From Bacteroidia bacterium (GTDB lineage Bacteria; Bacteroidota; Bacteroidia; Chitinophagales; UBA2359), in assembly GCA_030427245.1 (NCBI GenBank), contig JAUHXA010000005.1:1-64000 (forward strand): a stretch of DNA of 64,000 bases, in the 5' to 3' direction. A program made the position numbers and the translations under genes. Below the pieces are notes generated by a model. The model worked only from the letters and a program-made list of their open reading frames with translations, was not told the DNA's origin and did no database searches. Numbering within the stretch: position 1 is the first letter of the stretch; each line of letters opens with the position of its first letter. Below, piece after piece: positions 43,002 through 52,425 of the stretch.

Positions 43002-43622
43002 ATGTCACAAAAAAATGAAATAAACGACACCTATCAGACCTTAATAAAAAGGTCAATGGGTGAATATAAAGAGAAAGGTAGTAAATTTATCGCTTATGCA
43101 AAGGCTGTGTATGACGAAGAGGAGGTAAAAATATTTTTAGAAGAAATAAAACAAGAGCATCCAAAAGCCCGACATCATTGTTATGCCTATCGTTTGGGCT
43201 TAGACAAGGAAAAAGATTACCGAGCCAATGACGATGGGGAACCTTCTGGAACAGCTGGTCGTCCTATTATGGGACAGATTGATTCTTATGGTTTGTCGAA
43301 TGTCATGGTCATTGTCATCCGTTATTTTGGAGGTACTAAATTGGGCGTTCCTGGTTTGATTCGTTCCTACAAAACAGCTACGAAAGAGGCTTTGGAGAAT
43401 GCGGAAATTGAAGAAAAACGACTCATGAAATCTTTTCAGCTTCAATTTCCTTATACGCTTATGAATGAGGTCATGCGAGTTATTAAAAGAAAAGACATTG
43501 AAATACAAAGTCAAGGCTACGAAAATCAATGTTTGATTGATGTCACGATTGCAGAAGGAGATGTGGAGGAGAAGTTGGAGGATTTTGAAGAATTGAGAGG
43601 AGTGGAGTTGAAGGAATTATAG
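43002..43622 (+). CDS. YigZ/IMPACT-family protein
   Basis: 206-residue member of the YigZ/IMPACT (UPF0029) family. The N-terminal domain has GSKFIAYAKAV, HPKARHHCYAYRLG and the signature DDGEPSGTAGRPIM, then VIVIRYFGGTKLGVPGLIR. The C-terminal half is the small DUF1949 domain (MKSFQLQFPYTLMNEVMRV). Proteins of this family bind RNA or ribosomes and affect translation under stress; the bacterial role is not settled. Full length. Monocistronic, divergent from the NUDIX gene with 179 featureless bases between. Confidence 0.92.
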   Translation: MSQKNEINDTYQTLIKRSMGEYKEKGSKFIAYAKAVYDEEEVKIFLEEIKQEHPKARHHCYAYRLGLDKEKDYRANDDGEPSGTAGRPIMGQIDSYGLSNVMVIVIRYFGGTKLGVPGLIRSYKTATKEALENAEIEEKRLMKSFQLQFPYTLMNEVMRVIKRKDIEIQSQGYENQCLIDVTIAEGDVEEKLEDFEELRGVELKEL

Positions 43623-43663
43623 GAAAACCTCAATACAGGTCAAAATTATATTTGAAGCGAAAG

Positions 43664-43741
43664 ACCTTATAGGTTTAACCTCTAAAAGCATGTATAGGTT
43701 TGATAATCTGATTAAATTACATAAACAAAAACCTATAAGGT
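43664..43741. repeat. 13-bp perfect inverted repeat
   Basis: ACCTTATAGGTTT (43664-43676) and AAACCTATAAGGT (43729-43741) are exact reverse complements. An extra TATAGGTTT (43693-43701) in the spacer can compete for the right arm. There is no T-tract. It lies between the YigZ gene and the metallopeptidase gene, and could be a small dispersed repeat or an RNA structure upstream of the latter. Confidence 0.6.
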
Positions 43742-43810
43742 TTGAGAGTCATACTCAACAAAACGTTTTGTATTGTACTAAAGGAATAATATATAAACAC
43801 AAATAGTATA

Positions 43811-46006
43811 ATGAAAAAAATCTTATTATTGATAACTTACTGTACTGCTTTAGTTGTCTTTGCAGCGTATCAAGTGCCGACTGTTAATACCCTTGCAAAA
43901 GAAAATCATTTTCTCGCCAAAGTACACTTTGATAGGGTAGAAGTAGGGCAAAAAAACGGCGATAAAAAGATAGAAAACTATGCTTATCGCTTGATGCCTA
44001 ATAAAAAATCGGCACAAGTGACCTTAGAATTGGAGGAGATTCGAGAAGGTTCGACAGGGTATCACTATCGCTATCGTCCTCACTTCAATGGTTTGCCAGT
44101 GTATCGCAGTTATGTGCAAGTGAATGTAAATTGGGCGGGTGAAATTTGGTCTGCAACGGAATCAACTTTTGACTTTGATAAGGTCGAAAAAAGTAAATTG
44201 CAGCTAACCAAGTCTTTTGCCGCATTGAAGAAAATGTCTAATGATTTTCTAGAAAAAAAGAACCTTGAATTAGAAAGTGAAGTACAAACGGTGATTTACT
44301 TCAATAGCAGAACAGATGCACGAGTGGGCATACAATTTAGAGGTATCAATGAACTCACACATGAATTTGCTGAATATGTGTTGGATTTGAATGGAGAGAT
44401 TCTTTCTGAAATCAATCAAAACCGTCACTCTCATGCACCAAAGCCCCAAAAACCAAAAGCAGCTGCAACAATGGCTACTGCAACAGCTTATGTTTATTTA
44501 CCCGACCCCGTAACGTCCGCACAAGCTGTCTATGGATTGAATGGAAAATTTCGTGACAAACTGGATGCCGATAGTCCAGAATTGACGGATGAACGGAAGG
44601 AGGTGACGATTGAAGTTACTTTGGACAATGGAGTATATCGTCTGGAAAATGAGGCGTTTAGCTTTGGTGAATTTGACCCAAGAGTTGTTCCTCCTGCCAC
44701 AGCGACTTCTCCAGTATTTGACTTCACCCGTTCTGAGGAAGGCTTTGAAGATGTCAATGCTTATTACCATCTCAATGCTTATCGAAATTATTTGTTGGAC
44801 TTGGCAGCATCTGGCGGAGATTGTGGTTATTCGGTCAATACAGCGCCTATTTTGGGGATGAATATTGCAGTAGATGCCCATTCTTTTCAAAAACAAGACG
44901 GTACTTTTGAAGACCAATCTATGTTTCAATATGGGGGCTCTCAAAGCAAATTGTTGTTTGGTGAAGGCGGAGTAGATGATGCGGAAGATGCAGATGTAAT
45001 CGTACATGAATATGGTCATGCCGTTTCTCATGCTTATTGTGCTTTCTGCAATTTTGGCTATGAACGTTTGGCGCTCGATGAAGCAATAGGCGATTATTTT
45101 GCCGTTTCTTATTCACGAAGTATCACCGAGCATGATTGGTGGAAAATGTTTAGTTGGGACGGACACAATGAGTTTTTTGTGGGAAGAAATGCCAAATCCA
45201 ATAAGCTTTATCCTGATGATATGAATCATTTGGCGGAAGATCCTAAAAGTACGATAGATGAAAGCTCAATTTATCCCGATAGTGAAATATTTTCTTCGGT
45301 GATGATGGAAATTTGGGAAGTTTTGGGACGTGAAAATTCGGATAAGCTCTTGTTGGCTGCTTTACCTACCTTTACAGAGGATATTAAGTTCTCAACGGCT
45401 GCGGAACTGATAGCCGCTACTTATGCTCAATTGTGTGGTGACGAAAAAATGGAGGCTATCAACACTTTGTTTTCCCTAAGGGGCTTACTGGATTTCAATC
45501 TCAATGCTGGTCCAGACCAAACTATTTGTTTGGGCGATACGATTACCTTAGGTCAAAATCTTGTGGTATCTGATGGGTTGGAAGTCTTTTGGAGTCCAGG
45601 CGAAACGATATTTGATAGTTTACAAGCGACTTCAATGGCAACACCTGATTTTTCGGGTTATTATTATTTAAACATCCGAAATAACGAAACTGGATTCTTA
45701 CTTCGAGATTCAGTTTATGTAGATGTCGAATATTGTTTTGCAAATGCTCCCGATAAGCGTATTTTGCTGCTCAATTCAGACCGATTTTTCAATAAGAGAG
45801 GAAATTTGATCATTGAAGTACCTAAAAACACAGAATATACCACCATTGAAGTATTTGATGTATTCGGGCATTTGATGGGAGAATATGAATCTGAAGGCGA
45901 TATTCGCATAGAATTGATTCAAGATGATTTGAAGGCAGGCATTTATCTCATAAGAGTAATCGCAGACGAGCGAGAAGCCGTATTCAAGGTTGGAAGAGCG
46001 AGGTAA
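43811..46006 (+). CDS. Secreted zinc metallopeptidase (thermolysin/fungalysin type) with CTD-like end
   Basis: 731-residue exported peptidase (signal peptide about 1-18). An FTP-like propeptide (about 60-200; YRYRPHFNGLPVYRSYVQVNV) precedes the catalytic domain. Zinc residues are H399-E-Y-G-H403 in IVHEYGHAVSHAY and E424 in LDEAIGDYFA, the gluzincin HExxH plus EAxxD pattern of M4/M36 peptidases. A PKD/Ig-like segment with PDQTICLGDTITLG follows, and the last 85 residues (TTIEVFDVFGHLMGEYE, GIYLIRVIADE) form a T9SS type A-like CTD, although the usual YPNP start is replaced by LLLNSDRFF. Predicted to be a secreted protease that digests external protein. Confidence 0.88.
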   Translation: MKKILLLITYCTALVVFAAYQVPTVNTLAKENHFLAKVHFDRVEVGQKNGDKKIENYAYRLMPNKKSAQVTLELEEIREGSTGYHYRYRPHFNGLPVYRSYVQVNVNWAGEIWSATESTFDFDKVEKSKLQLTKSFAALKKMSNDFLEKKNLELESEVQTVIYFNSRTDARVGIQFRGINELTHEFAEYVLDLNGEILSEINQNRHSHAPKPQKPKAAATMATATAYVYLPDPVTSAQAVYGLNGKFRDKLDADSPELTDERKEVTIEVTLDNGVYRLENEAFSFGEFDPRVVPPATATSPVFDFTRSEEGFEDVNAYYHLNAYRNYLLDLAASGGDCGYSVNTAPILGMNIAVDAHSFQKQDGTFEDQSMFQYGGSQSKLLFGEGGVDDAEDADVIVHEYGHAVSHAYCAFCNFGYERLALDEAIGDYFAVSYSRSITEHDWWKMFSWDGHNEFFVGRNAKSNKLYPDDMNHLAEDPKSTIDESSIYPDSEIFSSVMMEIWEVLGRENSDKLLLAALPTFTEDIKFSTAAELIAATYAQLCGDEKMEAINTLFSLRGLLDFNLNAGPDQTICLGDTITLGQNLVVSDGLEVFWSPGETIFDSLQATSMATPDFSGYYYLNIRNNETGFLLRDSVYVDVEYCFANAPDKRILLLNSDRFFNKRGNLIIEVPKNTEYTTIEVFDVFGHLMGEYESEGDIRIELIQDDLKAGIYLIRVIADEREAVFKVGRAR

Positions 46007-46058
46007 AGCAAACTCAAATCCTCTTTTTTAATTTTTTTTTAGTTTTAACTTGTACACT

Positions 46059-46925
46059 ATGAACCCTATTGGCGAATCAGAATTAATCTTAAACCCTGAT
46101 GGCAGTATTTACCATTTAAATTTGTTGCCTGAAGATATAGCAGACACCATTATCACAGTAGGAGATCCTGATCGTGTAGCAATGGTTTCTAAGCACTTCG
46201 ACACGATTGAAGTGAATAAGCACAAACGGGAATTTGTCACCCATACAGGGATGTACAAAGGCAAGCGTTTGACGGTCATTTCAACAGGTATAGGTACGAG
46301 TAATATCGAAATTGTTTACACCGAATTGGATGCCTTGGTCAATATTGATTTAGAATCCAGAGAGGTCAAAGACGAACCCACAGCACTCAATTTTATTCGA
46401 ATAGGTACATCTGGCGGATTGCGAAAAGGTATTGATGTAGATAGTTTTGTTGCTTCTGCTTTTGGGATAGGGTTGGACAATTTGATGGCATTTTACGATT
46501 TTCAGCCCAATGAAGAGGAGGAAGAAATCCAAGATGCCTTGCCCGAATTAGCCAAATATTTACAACCTTATGTGGCGCAAGCTTCCTACGAACTGTTACA
46601 GACCATTGCCTCAGATGTTACTCAGGGAATTACTATAACAAGTCCAGGCTTTTATGCACCGCAGAGCCGGACATTGCGGGTCGCACCCATGTTGAAAAAC
46701 AAATTGCAGATGCTTCAAGAATTTGAGTTTGAAGATTCGCCGTATCAAATCACCAACTTTGAGATGGAAACAGCGAGCATGTATGCCTTTGCTCGGTTGT
46801 TTGGGCATCATGCCTTGTCCATGAATGCCATCATTGCCAATCGAGTAGAGAACACATTTAGCGAAAACCCAAAGAAAACAGTGGAGGAATTGATTGTCTT
46901 TGTGTTGGATAGGTTGTGTGACTGA
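46059..46925 (+). CDS. Nucleoside phosphorylase (uridine phosphorylase-like)
   Basis: 288-residue member of the PNP/UDP phosphorylase family, which splits a nucleoside with phosphate into base and ribose-1-phosphate. Motifs: TVGDPDRVAMV (phosphate site), ISTGIGTSNIEIVY, IRIGTSGGLRKGI, and NFEMETASMYAFARL with the ribose-binding Met-Glu pair. Cytoplasmic. The ATG at 46059 was chosen; an in-frame TTG at 46050 is an alternative. The base preferred is not certain, but the closest motif set is uridine phosphorylase. Confidence 0.88.
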   Translation: MNPIGESELILNPDGSIYHLNLLPEDIADTIITVGDPDRVAMVSKHFDTIEVNKHKREFVTHTGMYKGKRLTVISTGIGTSNIEIVYTELDALVNIDLESREVKDEPTALNFIRIGTSGGLRKGIDVDSFVASAFGIGLDNLMAFYDFQPNEEEEEIQDALPELAKYLQPYVAQASYELLQTIASDVTQGITITSPGFYAPQSRTLRVAPMLKNKLQMLQEFEFEDSPYQITNFEMETASMYAFARLFGHHALSMNAIIANRVENTFSENPKKTVEELIVFVLDRLCD

Positions 46926-47050
46926 TGTTATGCCATATAAAAACCTATTTTTACATTTATATTAAGTTCGTTGAAAGACCTATTGGATTTGCTGCTCGAC
47001 AAAATTGTTCTAAAAAACAAAGAGTTACAACTCGGATAAAATTTTAAGTT

Positions 47051-48148
47051 ATGATTTTTTCTTCAAAACAATTCTTTTCTAAAATAGGTCTCATTATCTT
47101 GATTTTCTTTGCAGTATCTTTTTCCTTCTGCAAAACCAACTCACCTATTGTTGACTTACCGACCGAAGAAGAAAATGTCGTTCTTCTTCCTCAACAGCCC
47201 AATCCCGCAAAAACATTACAAACCATTGCTTTTGGCTCCTGCAATCGCCAAGACCTTGCACAACCACTTTGGAACGATATTTTGAAGCATCAACCCGATT
47301 TGTGGATTTGGTTGGGCGACATTATTTATGGGGATTCGGAAGATGCAGTGTTTATGGAAAATCAATATACTTTGCAAACCAAAGTAAAAGGATATCAAGA
47401 ACTAATAGAATCAACTCCCATTATTGGCGTATGGGACGATCACGATTATGGCTTGAACGATGGAGGGAAGGAGTTTTCAGCAAAAGGACAAAACAAAGAA
47501 TTGTTGTTGAATTTTTTGGGTGTTCCATTAAATGCTTCTGTGAGGAATAGGGAGGGGGCGTATCAATCCTATACGCTTGGAGAAGAAGGGAAACAGGTCA
47601 AAATCATTCTGTTGGATAGCAGATACTTTAGGGACAAAACGAACAAACGGATAGGCGGAGGTTACAACCCGAATTTGGAAGGAACGATATTGGGAGAAAC
47701 GCAGTGGGCATGGCTCGAAGACGAACTTCAAAACAGCACTGCCCAGATTCACCTTATTGGCAATGGCATACAGGTGATTCCCGAAGAACATCGTTTTGAA
47801 AAATGGGCGAATTTTCCCAATGAAAGACAGCGATTGTTTGACCTCATCAAAAACAGTCAGGCAAAAGGCGTGATTTTATTAAGCGGCGATAGACACATTG
47901 GCGAAGTCTCCAAATTGGATATTGAAGGAATGAATTATCCCCTTTATGAGTTTACTTCAAGCGGTTTGACTCATTCTTACACCAGTTTTACGAGCGAAGA
48001 AAATCGTCACCGAATAGGCAAAGTGGCCAGTGAATTGAATTTTGGCGTTTTGCAGATTGATTGGAGGGATGGCGACAGCATTGAAGTAAAGGCCTTGATG
48101 CGAGGTTTGAACGACAAAGAGTTCAATACCTTTACTTGGAAATATTGA
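47051..48148 (+). CDS. PhoD-like phosphoesterase lipoprotein
   Basis: 365-residue exported protein with lipobox-like VSFSFCKTN (C29). The catalytic domain has the PhoD-type metallophosphoesterase motifs AFGSCNRQDL, WIWLGDIIYGDS, IGVWDDHDYGLND, LLDSRYFRD and LLSGDRHIGEV, which carry the metal ligands. PhoD enzymes hydrolyse phosphodiesters and monoesters, often under phosphate limitation. There is no twin-arginine signal as in Bacillus PhoD; a lipoprotein anchor is predicted instead. Convergent with the amidase gene. Phosphate regulation is not visible. Confidence 0.88.
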   Translation: MIFSSKQFFSKIGLIILIFFAVSFSFCKTNSPIVDLPTEEENVVLLPQQPNPAKTLQTIAFGSCNRQDLAQPLWNDILKHQPDLWIWLGDIIYGDSEDAVFMENQYTLQTKVKGYQELIESTPIIGVWDDHDYGLNDGGKEFSAKGQNKELLLNFLGVPLNASVRNREGAYQSYTLGEEGKQVKIILLDSRYFRDKTNKRIGGGYNPNLEGTILGETQWAWLEDELQNSTAQIHLIGNGIQVIPEEHRFEKWANFPNERQRLFDLIKNSQAKGVILLSGDRHIGEVSKLDIEGMNYPLYEFTSSGLTHSYTSFTSEENRHRIGKVASELNFGVLQIDWRDGDSIEVKALMRGLNDKEFNTFTWKY

Positions 48149-48187
48149 AGTAAAAACAAAAGTAGCGAAGTCAGGTGTGTAAAGTGC

Positions 48188-49897
48188 TCATTTTGATTCC
48201 ATCAAAGGTGGTTTTTGTTCATCAAAATCAGTTGCTTCCTGATACTTTTCTGCCACTCCCAAAATCGTTGCTTCGTCAAAATAATTGCCTAAAAAAGTAA
48301 GGCTTGAAGAGTTGCCTTCCGAGTCTTCTCCGTTTGGAACAACTACACAAGGATGTCCCGACAAATTGGTGTAAAACAACTGACTACCTCCAAAACTCGG
48401 TGCGACAATCACATCAAATTCTTTGAATCGTTGGTGCATCGCCTGAATCAATTGAAAGCGCACCCGATTCGCTTGAATGTACTCTACCGCAGGTATAAAC
48501 CTCGCTGCTCTAAATGCATTGGGCCAAGCATATCGAATTTGACGAACCATCAAATCGTCTTTATTGCTGCGGGTCAATTCATCAAAAGCGGCTGCTGCTT
48601 CCGAAATCAAAATCAAGCTGAAAGCTTCACTCGGAAATTGATTGGGCATTTCGATGGACTGCAAATCTGCGCCCAACTTGCGGAGGACTTCAATGCTTTG
48701 TCGATCGTTTTCTTTGTTGGGATAATCGGTTTCAAACAAACTTTTGAAGTACCCGATCTTCAATTTGGACAAATCTATATCGGGCTTGTAATTGAAGTCT
48801 GCTTCAAAAAGCGTAGGGTCTTTTTCGTCCATTCCACGAATCACTTCAAAAACCAAGGCGCAGTCTTTGGCATTTCTGCAAATTGGTCCAATCTTGTCCA
48901 TGCTCCAACTCAAAGCCATCGCTCCATATCGGCTCACCCTTCCATAAGTTGGCCGCAAACCCGATACCCGACAACGTGTAGAAGGAGAAACAATCGAACC
49001 ATAAGTCTCTGTACCAATCGCAAAAGCCACCAATCCCGCAGAAGTTGCAGCTGCTGAGCCTGCCGAAGAGCCACTCGAACCTTCCTCCAAATTCCAAGGA
49101 TTTTTGGTCGTACCACCATACCAAACATCACCCCAAGCCAATGCGCCCAAGGTAAGTTTTGCTACCAATACTGCTCCTGCCTCTTCCAGTTTTTGGACTA
49201 CAGTAGCTGTTTCGTTGATTTGTTGCTCCTTGTAGGGCATTGCTCCCCAAGTCGTTTTGAAGCCTTCAACTGCTAATAGGTCTTTTGCACCGTAGGGAAT
49301 ACCATGTAAGGCTCCTCTATACTTACCTGCCTTGATTTCTGTATCTGCCTTTCGTGCTTGTTGGAGTGCCAAATCTTCGGTGAGCGTGATAACACATTGA
49401 AGCGTATCACCGTATTTTTTGAGTCTTTCAAGGTAGATTTGGGTCAACTGCTCGGAAGTGATTTGTTGGTTTTTAATCAGAACAGCCAATTTGTGAACTG
49501 GATAAAAGGCGAGGTCTTTTATGTTTTCGGGTACAGCCACTTCCTCCTCCAATCCCCAATCAATTTTCTCCTGATTGTTGGGTATTTCAAAGCCCAATGG
49601 AATGGGATTGAATTGTAGAGCAGGGGGAATTTCATTGCCAATGGAATATTTATGCAATGCTTGGTAAGCCTCCAATTGTTCCTGCAGATCGGGCTGCATG
49701 GTGTCCCTTTCACTTGGAGTCAGCGAGAGGTCGAAAAGTTTTTCAGTTTCAATGGTATTGAAGGTATTCGCTTGTTTGTTTTCAACGGGGACATTGAGGT
49801 TTTCCATTGTAGAGGTATTTGATTGACAACTCAAAAGAAAGAGTGCAAGCATTGAAGAAGATAAAACAGTTGTGAAAAGAGAGTGGATTGTTTTCAT
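48188..49897 (-). CDS. Exported amidase-signature-family lipoprotein
   Basis: 569-residue amidase (start ATG 49897, giving signal MKTIHSLFTTVLSSS and lipobox LFLLSCQSN). The catalytic Ser-Ser-Lys triad is visible: Lys in HGIPYGAKDLLAVEG, the glycine-serine stretch EEGSSGSSAGSAAATSAG, and the second Ser in IGTETYGSIVSPS. CRVSGLRPTYGRVSRYG follows as expected. Relatives include peptide amidases and GatA. A lipid anchor and lack of GatB/C rule out tRNA amidation; a role in cleaving external amides or peptides is likely. Monocistronic, upstream of a palindromic repeat. Confidence 0.9.
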   Translation of the reverse strand: MKTIHSLFTTVLSSSMLALFLLSCQSNTSTMENLNVPVENKQANTFNTIETEKLFDLSLTPSERDTMQPDLQEQLEAYQALHKYSIGNEIPPALQFNPIPLGFEIPNNQEKIDWGLEEEVAVPENIKDLAFYPVHKLAVLIKNQQITSEQLTQIYLERLKKYGDTLQCVITLTEDLALQQARKADTEIKAGKYRGALHGIPYGAKDLLAVEGFKTTWGAMPYKEQQINETATVVQKLEEAGAVLVAKLTLGALAWGDVWYGGTTKNPWNLEEGSSGSSAGSAAATSAGLVAFAIGTETYGSIVSPSTRCRVSGLRPTYGRVSRYGAMALSWSMDKIGPICRNAKDCALVFEVIRGMDEKDPTLFEADFNYKPDIDLSKLKIGYFKSLFETDYPNKENDRQSIEVLRKLGADLQSIEMPNQFPSEAFSLILISEAAAAFDELTRSNKDDLMVRQIRYAWPNAFRAARFIPAVEYIQANRVRFQLIQAMHQRFKEFDVIVAPSFGGSQLFYTNLSGHPCVVVPNGEDSEGNSSSLTFLGNYFDEATILGVAEKYQEATDFDEQKPPLMESK

Positions 49898-49997
49898 TTC
49901 GAGCCTATTTTTGTTGTTGCTCAATATAGTAAAAAACTGTTTTAGTGTTCAATAAAAATACCTCCGATGATGTTTGAGTTTGATATTAGTAAGGGTA

Positions 49998-50078
49998 AAA
50001 AAATAACTCTTCGTTTTCTTTTGCTAACATACCCCATCCCCTTTCAAAAGGGGAATATTGGTCGATGAGTTATTTTTT
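49998..50078 (-). repeat. Palindromic dispersed element, copy 2 (inverted)
   Basis: Bounded by AAAAAATAACT and AGTTATTTTTT like copy 1. Read on the minus strand it shares CGACCAATA, TCCCCTTTTGAAAGGGG, TGGGGTATGTT and GCAAAA in the same order. The length is 81 against 80 bases. The amidase and lrp genes flank it. No coding capacity. Confidence 0.8.
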
Positions 50079-50161
50079 CTTTTTTACTTAATGGAAAGAA
50101 AAATTTAAACACCCTTTTTTTTCAAATATTTACCAAGCAACTTCAATTATACTATTTCTAT

Positions 50162-50650
50162 TCAATACTCCTTAGGCATCAGCTCCAAATCCAATTCAAA
50201 AACAGTCGTTTCTTTTCGTACCGAAAGCGAAAAAGAAGTCTTGATTCGGTTGATATTCGGGACAATAGACAGTTTTTCGGTCACAAACAGATTGTACTTT
50301 TCGATGTCTTCAACCGATATTTTCAACAAAAAATCGGAATCTCCCGTCACATGATGACATTCCATTACCTCCGAATAATCCGCCACTTGATTCACAAAAG
50401 CGTCAATCCCTTCTTTGGAGTGGTCAATGATGGAAATGTGAATAAACGCATTGAGTTTTTTGCCCAATTTCTTGGGTTCCAGCAAAGCAACATACCTTTT
50501 GATAACGCCTCTTTTTTCCAGTCGCTTCAATCGCTCAAAAATTGGAGTGGTAGAAAGGTTCAGTTTGCCTGCAATTTCTTTGATAGTCATGCGAGAATCC
50601 TCTTGAATCAATTTTAATATCTCCACATCTGTTTGGTCAAATTTTGCCAT
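50162..50650 (-). CDS. Lrp/AsnC-family transcriptional regulator
   Basis: 162-residue regulator. The N-terminal helix-turn-helix (about 5-60; DVEILKLIQEDSRMTIKEIA, then STTPIFERLKRLEKRGVI) is followed by the RAM/AsnC ligand domain (about 70-145; VMECHHVTGDSDFLLKISVED). It is divergent from hppD with 208 bases between, a layout in which Lrp proteins often regulate the neighbour. Control of tyrosine catabolism in response to an aromatic amino acid is therefore plausible but inferred from position only. Confidence 0.92.
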   Translation of the reverse strand: MAKFDQTDVEILKLIQEDSRMTIKEIAGKLNLSTTPIFERLKRLEKRGVIKRYVALLEPKKLGKKLNAFIHISIIDHSKEGIDAFVNQVADYSEVMECHHVTGDSDFLLKISVEDIEKYNLFVTEKLSIVPNINRIKTSFSLSVRKETTVFELDLELMPKEY

Positions 50651-50785
50651 GAAATTGGGTTGTAAAAATGAAGTAGTATTTCATTCTAAAAACCTTCAAA
50701 AAAAAGCTTTTGAATAGAATTTTATTATGGAAAATGCAATAATAAGTATTTATTTGCTGAAATATACTTGATTGGTAGCATAAAT

Positions 50786-50816
50786 TATTGAATGAAACTA
50801 TAATGGCGTATTTTTG
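50786..50816 (+). promoter_or_regulatory. Candidate hppD promoter
   Basis: The -7 box TATTTTTG (50809-50816) matches TAnnTTTG exactly, with TATTG (50786-50790) 18 bases upstream as a -33 element. Transcription would start near 50823, about 35 bases before the ATG. The remaining lrp-hppD gap is AT-rich and could hold Lrp sites, but I see no defined palindrome. Confidence 0.5.
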
Positions 50817-50858
50817 TTATAAAATTATCCTAAAACACTAAAATTAAAACAAACAAAT

Positions 50859-51992
50859 ATGTCGGCAGTAGCTCCTTCAATCCAAAAACTACACAAACAA
50901 GCAGAAGATTTTATGCCCATCAATGGCACAGATTACATCGAACTCTATGTAAGCAATGCCAAGCAAGCAGCACATTACTACAAGGCTGCGTTTGGTTTTC
51001 AATCTTTGGCGTATGCAGGTTTGGAAACAGGCTTAAAAGATAGAGAATCCTATGTAGTTGTTCAGGACAAGATTCGATTCGTATTGACCTCCCCCTTGCG
51101 AAGCGGCACCGAAATCGGCAAACACATCGACAAACATGGTGATGGAGTGAAAGTAACCGCCCTTTGGGTCGATGATGCGACTTATGCCTACAACGAAGCC
51201 ATAAAAAGGGGCGCAACACACTATATGTCACCTACTGTTGAAGAGGACAAAGATGGTAAAGTCGTGCGTTCGGGAATCTATTCTTATGGTGAAGTAGTGC
51301 ATATTTTTGTAGAAAGAAAAGAGTACAATGGCGTGTTTTTGCCAGGCTTCAAAAAATGGGAAACCCGCTACAATCCGCCTTCTGTAGGATTGAAGTTTGT
51401 GGACCACATGGTCGGCAATGTGGAATTGGGTAGAATGGATTATTGGGTAGAATTTTACGAAAAGGTAATGGGTTTTACCCAAATCATGTCTTTTGACGAC
51501 AAAGACATTTCGACCAAATACACTGCTTTGATGAGTAAGGTGATGAGCAGCGGTAATGGTCGTATCAAATTCCCAATCAATGAACCTGCTCCTGGCTTGA
51601 AAAAATCACAGGTCGATGAATACTTGGAGTTTTACGAAGGAGAAGGTGTTCAGCACGTTGCAGTAGCGACGGATGATGTGGTCAAAACGGTGACAGAATT
51701 GAGAGACAGAGGTGTGGAGTTTTTGCAAGTTCCTGGTACTTATTACGATGCGCTTTTGGATAGAGTAGGGGAGATTGACGAAGACATCAATGCACTGCGA
51801 GAATTGGGCATTTTGGTGGACAGAGATGAGGAAGGTTATTTACTTCAAATCTTCACCAAAACCGTTCAAGCCCGTCCAACCATGTTTTTCGAAATCATCC
51901 AACGAAAAGGAGCTACTTCTTTTGGCAAGGGGAACTTTAAGGCTTTGTTTGAAGCATTGGAGAGAGAGCAGGAGTTGAGAGGGACTTTGTAG
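50859..51992 (+). CDS. hppD: 4-hydroxyphenylpyruvate dioxygenase
   Basis: 377-residue non-heme iron enzyme that converts 4-hydroxyphenylpyruvate to homogentisate in tyrosine breakdown. Two vicinal-oxygen-chelate domains are visible (about 20-160 and 175-360). Iron ligands are H183 (VDHMVGNV), H266 (VQHVAVAT) and E345 (MFFEIIQRKG), at the normal spacing. C-terminal QRKGATSFGKGNFKALFEA is diagnostic. Full length. No homogentisate dioxygenase or other pathway gene adjoins. It has its own promoter and terminator. Confidence 0.96.
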   Translation: MSAVAPSIQKLHKQAEDFMPINGTDYIELYVSNAKQAAHYYKAAFGFQSLAYAGLETGLKDRESYVVVQDKIRFVLTSPLRSGTEIGKHIDKHGDGVKVTALWVDDATYAYNEAIKRGATHYMSPTVEEDKDGKVVRSGIYSYGEVVHIFVERKEYNGVFLPGFKKWETRYNPPSVGLKFVDHMVGNVELGRMDYWVEFYEKVMGFTQIMSFDDKDISTKYTALMSKVMSSGNGRIKFPINEPAPGLKKSQVDEYLEFYEGEGVQHVAVATDDVVKTVTELRDRGVEFLQVPGTYYDALLDRVGEIDEDINALRELGILVDRDEEGYLLQIFTKTVQARPTMFFEIIQRKGATSFGKGNFKALFEALEREQELRGTL

Positions 51993-52033
51993 GAAAACAA
52001 TTTTAAACTTCCCCAGACACACAAGTTTTTATG

Positions 52034-52106
52034 AAAAGAAGCCATTGGCGATGAAAGAAATTAGATAAACGCTTAGATTTCTTCTTTTGTCAATAGGCTT
52101 CTTTTT
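52034..52106 (+). terminator. Probable hppD terminator
   Basis: AAAAGAAGCC (52034-52043) pairs perfectly with GGCTTCTTTT (52096-52105). The intervening 52 bases are also partly complementary (GAAAGAAAT with ATTTCTTCTTTT), and TTTTTG closes the right arm. It begins 42 bases after the hppD stop. From here to 52379 I see only AT-rich sequence with no gene. Confidence 0.6.
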
Positions 52107-52379
52107 GTGTTAGTCCTATTCACAAATTGCTATTTCAAAACAAATAATCCTTACAAATAGAATTGAAGTAAGCTGCTTTTCCTTTTATCATAAATGCAAT
52201 AGCAATATCCGCTAATGAATAGAGCGTAATTGGGATTTGTCACTAATTATTTTTGGCCAAGGCATTGGTTAAATTAGTCCATCTATCCGCTAAAAAAATA
52301 GCTCAATGGCTTTTTAATTTCACAGCAATCCGTTATAATCAGGTTTTTTAGTGTAAAAATGGAAGGTTTAGTTGATTGT

Positions 52380-52411
52380 AAAATAGGGCTTGATTTTCCA
52401 AACCCTATTTT
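52380..52411 (-). terminator. Terminator of the PPC-repeat gene
   Basis: Perfect 9-bp stem AAAATAGGG (52380-52388) with CCCTATTTT (52403-52411), T-rich on both sides, 14 bases beyond the minus-strand stop codon. It may act in both directions. Confidence 0.8.
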
Positions 52412-52425
52412 TATTGGTAAGAGAA

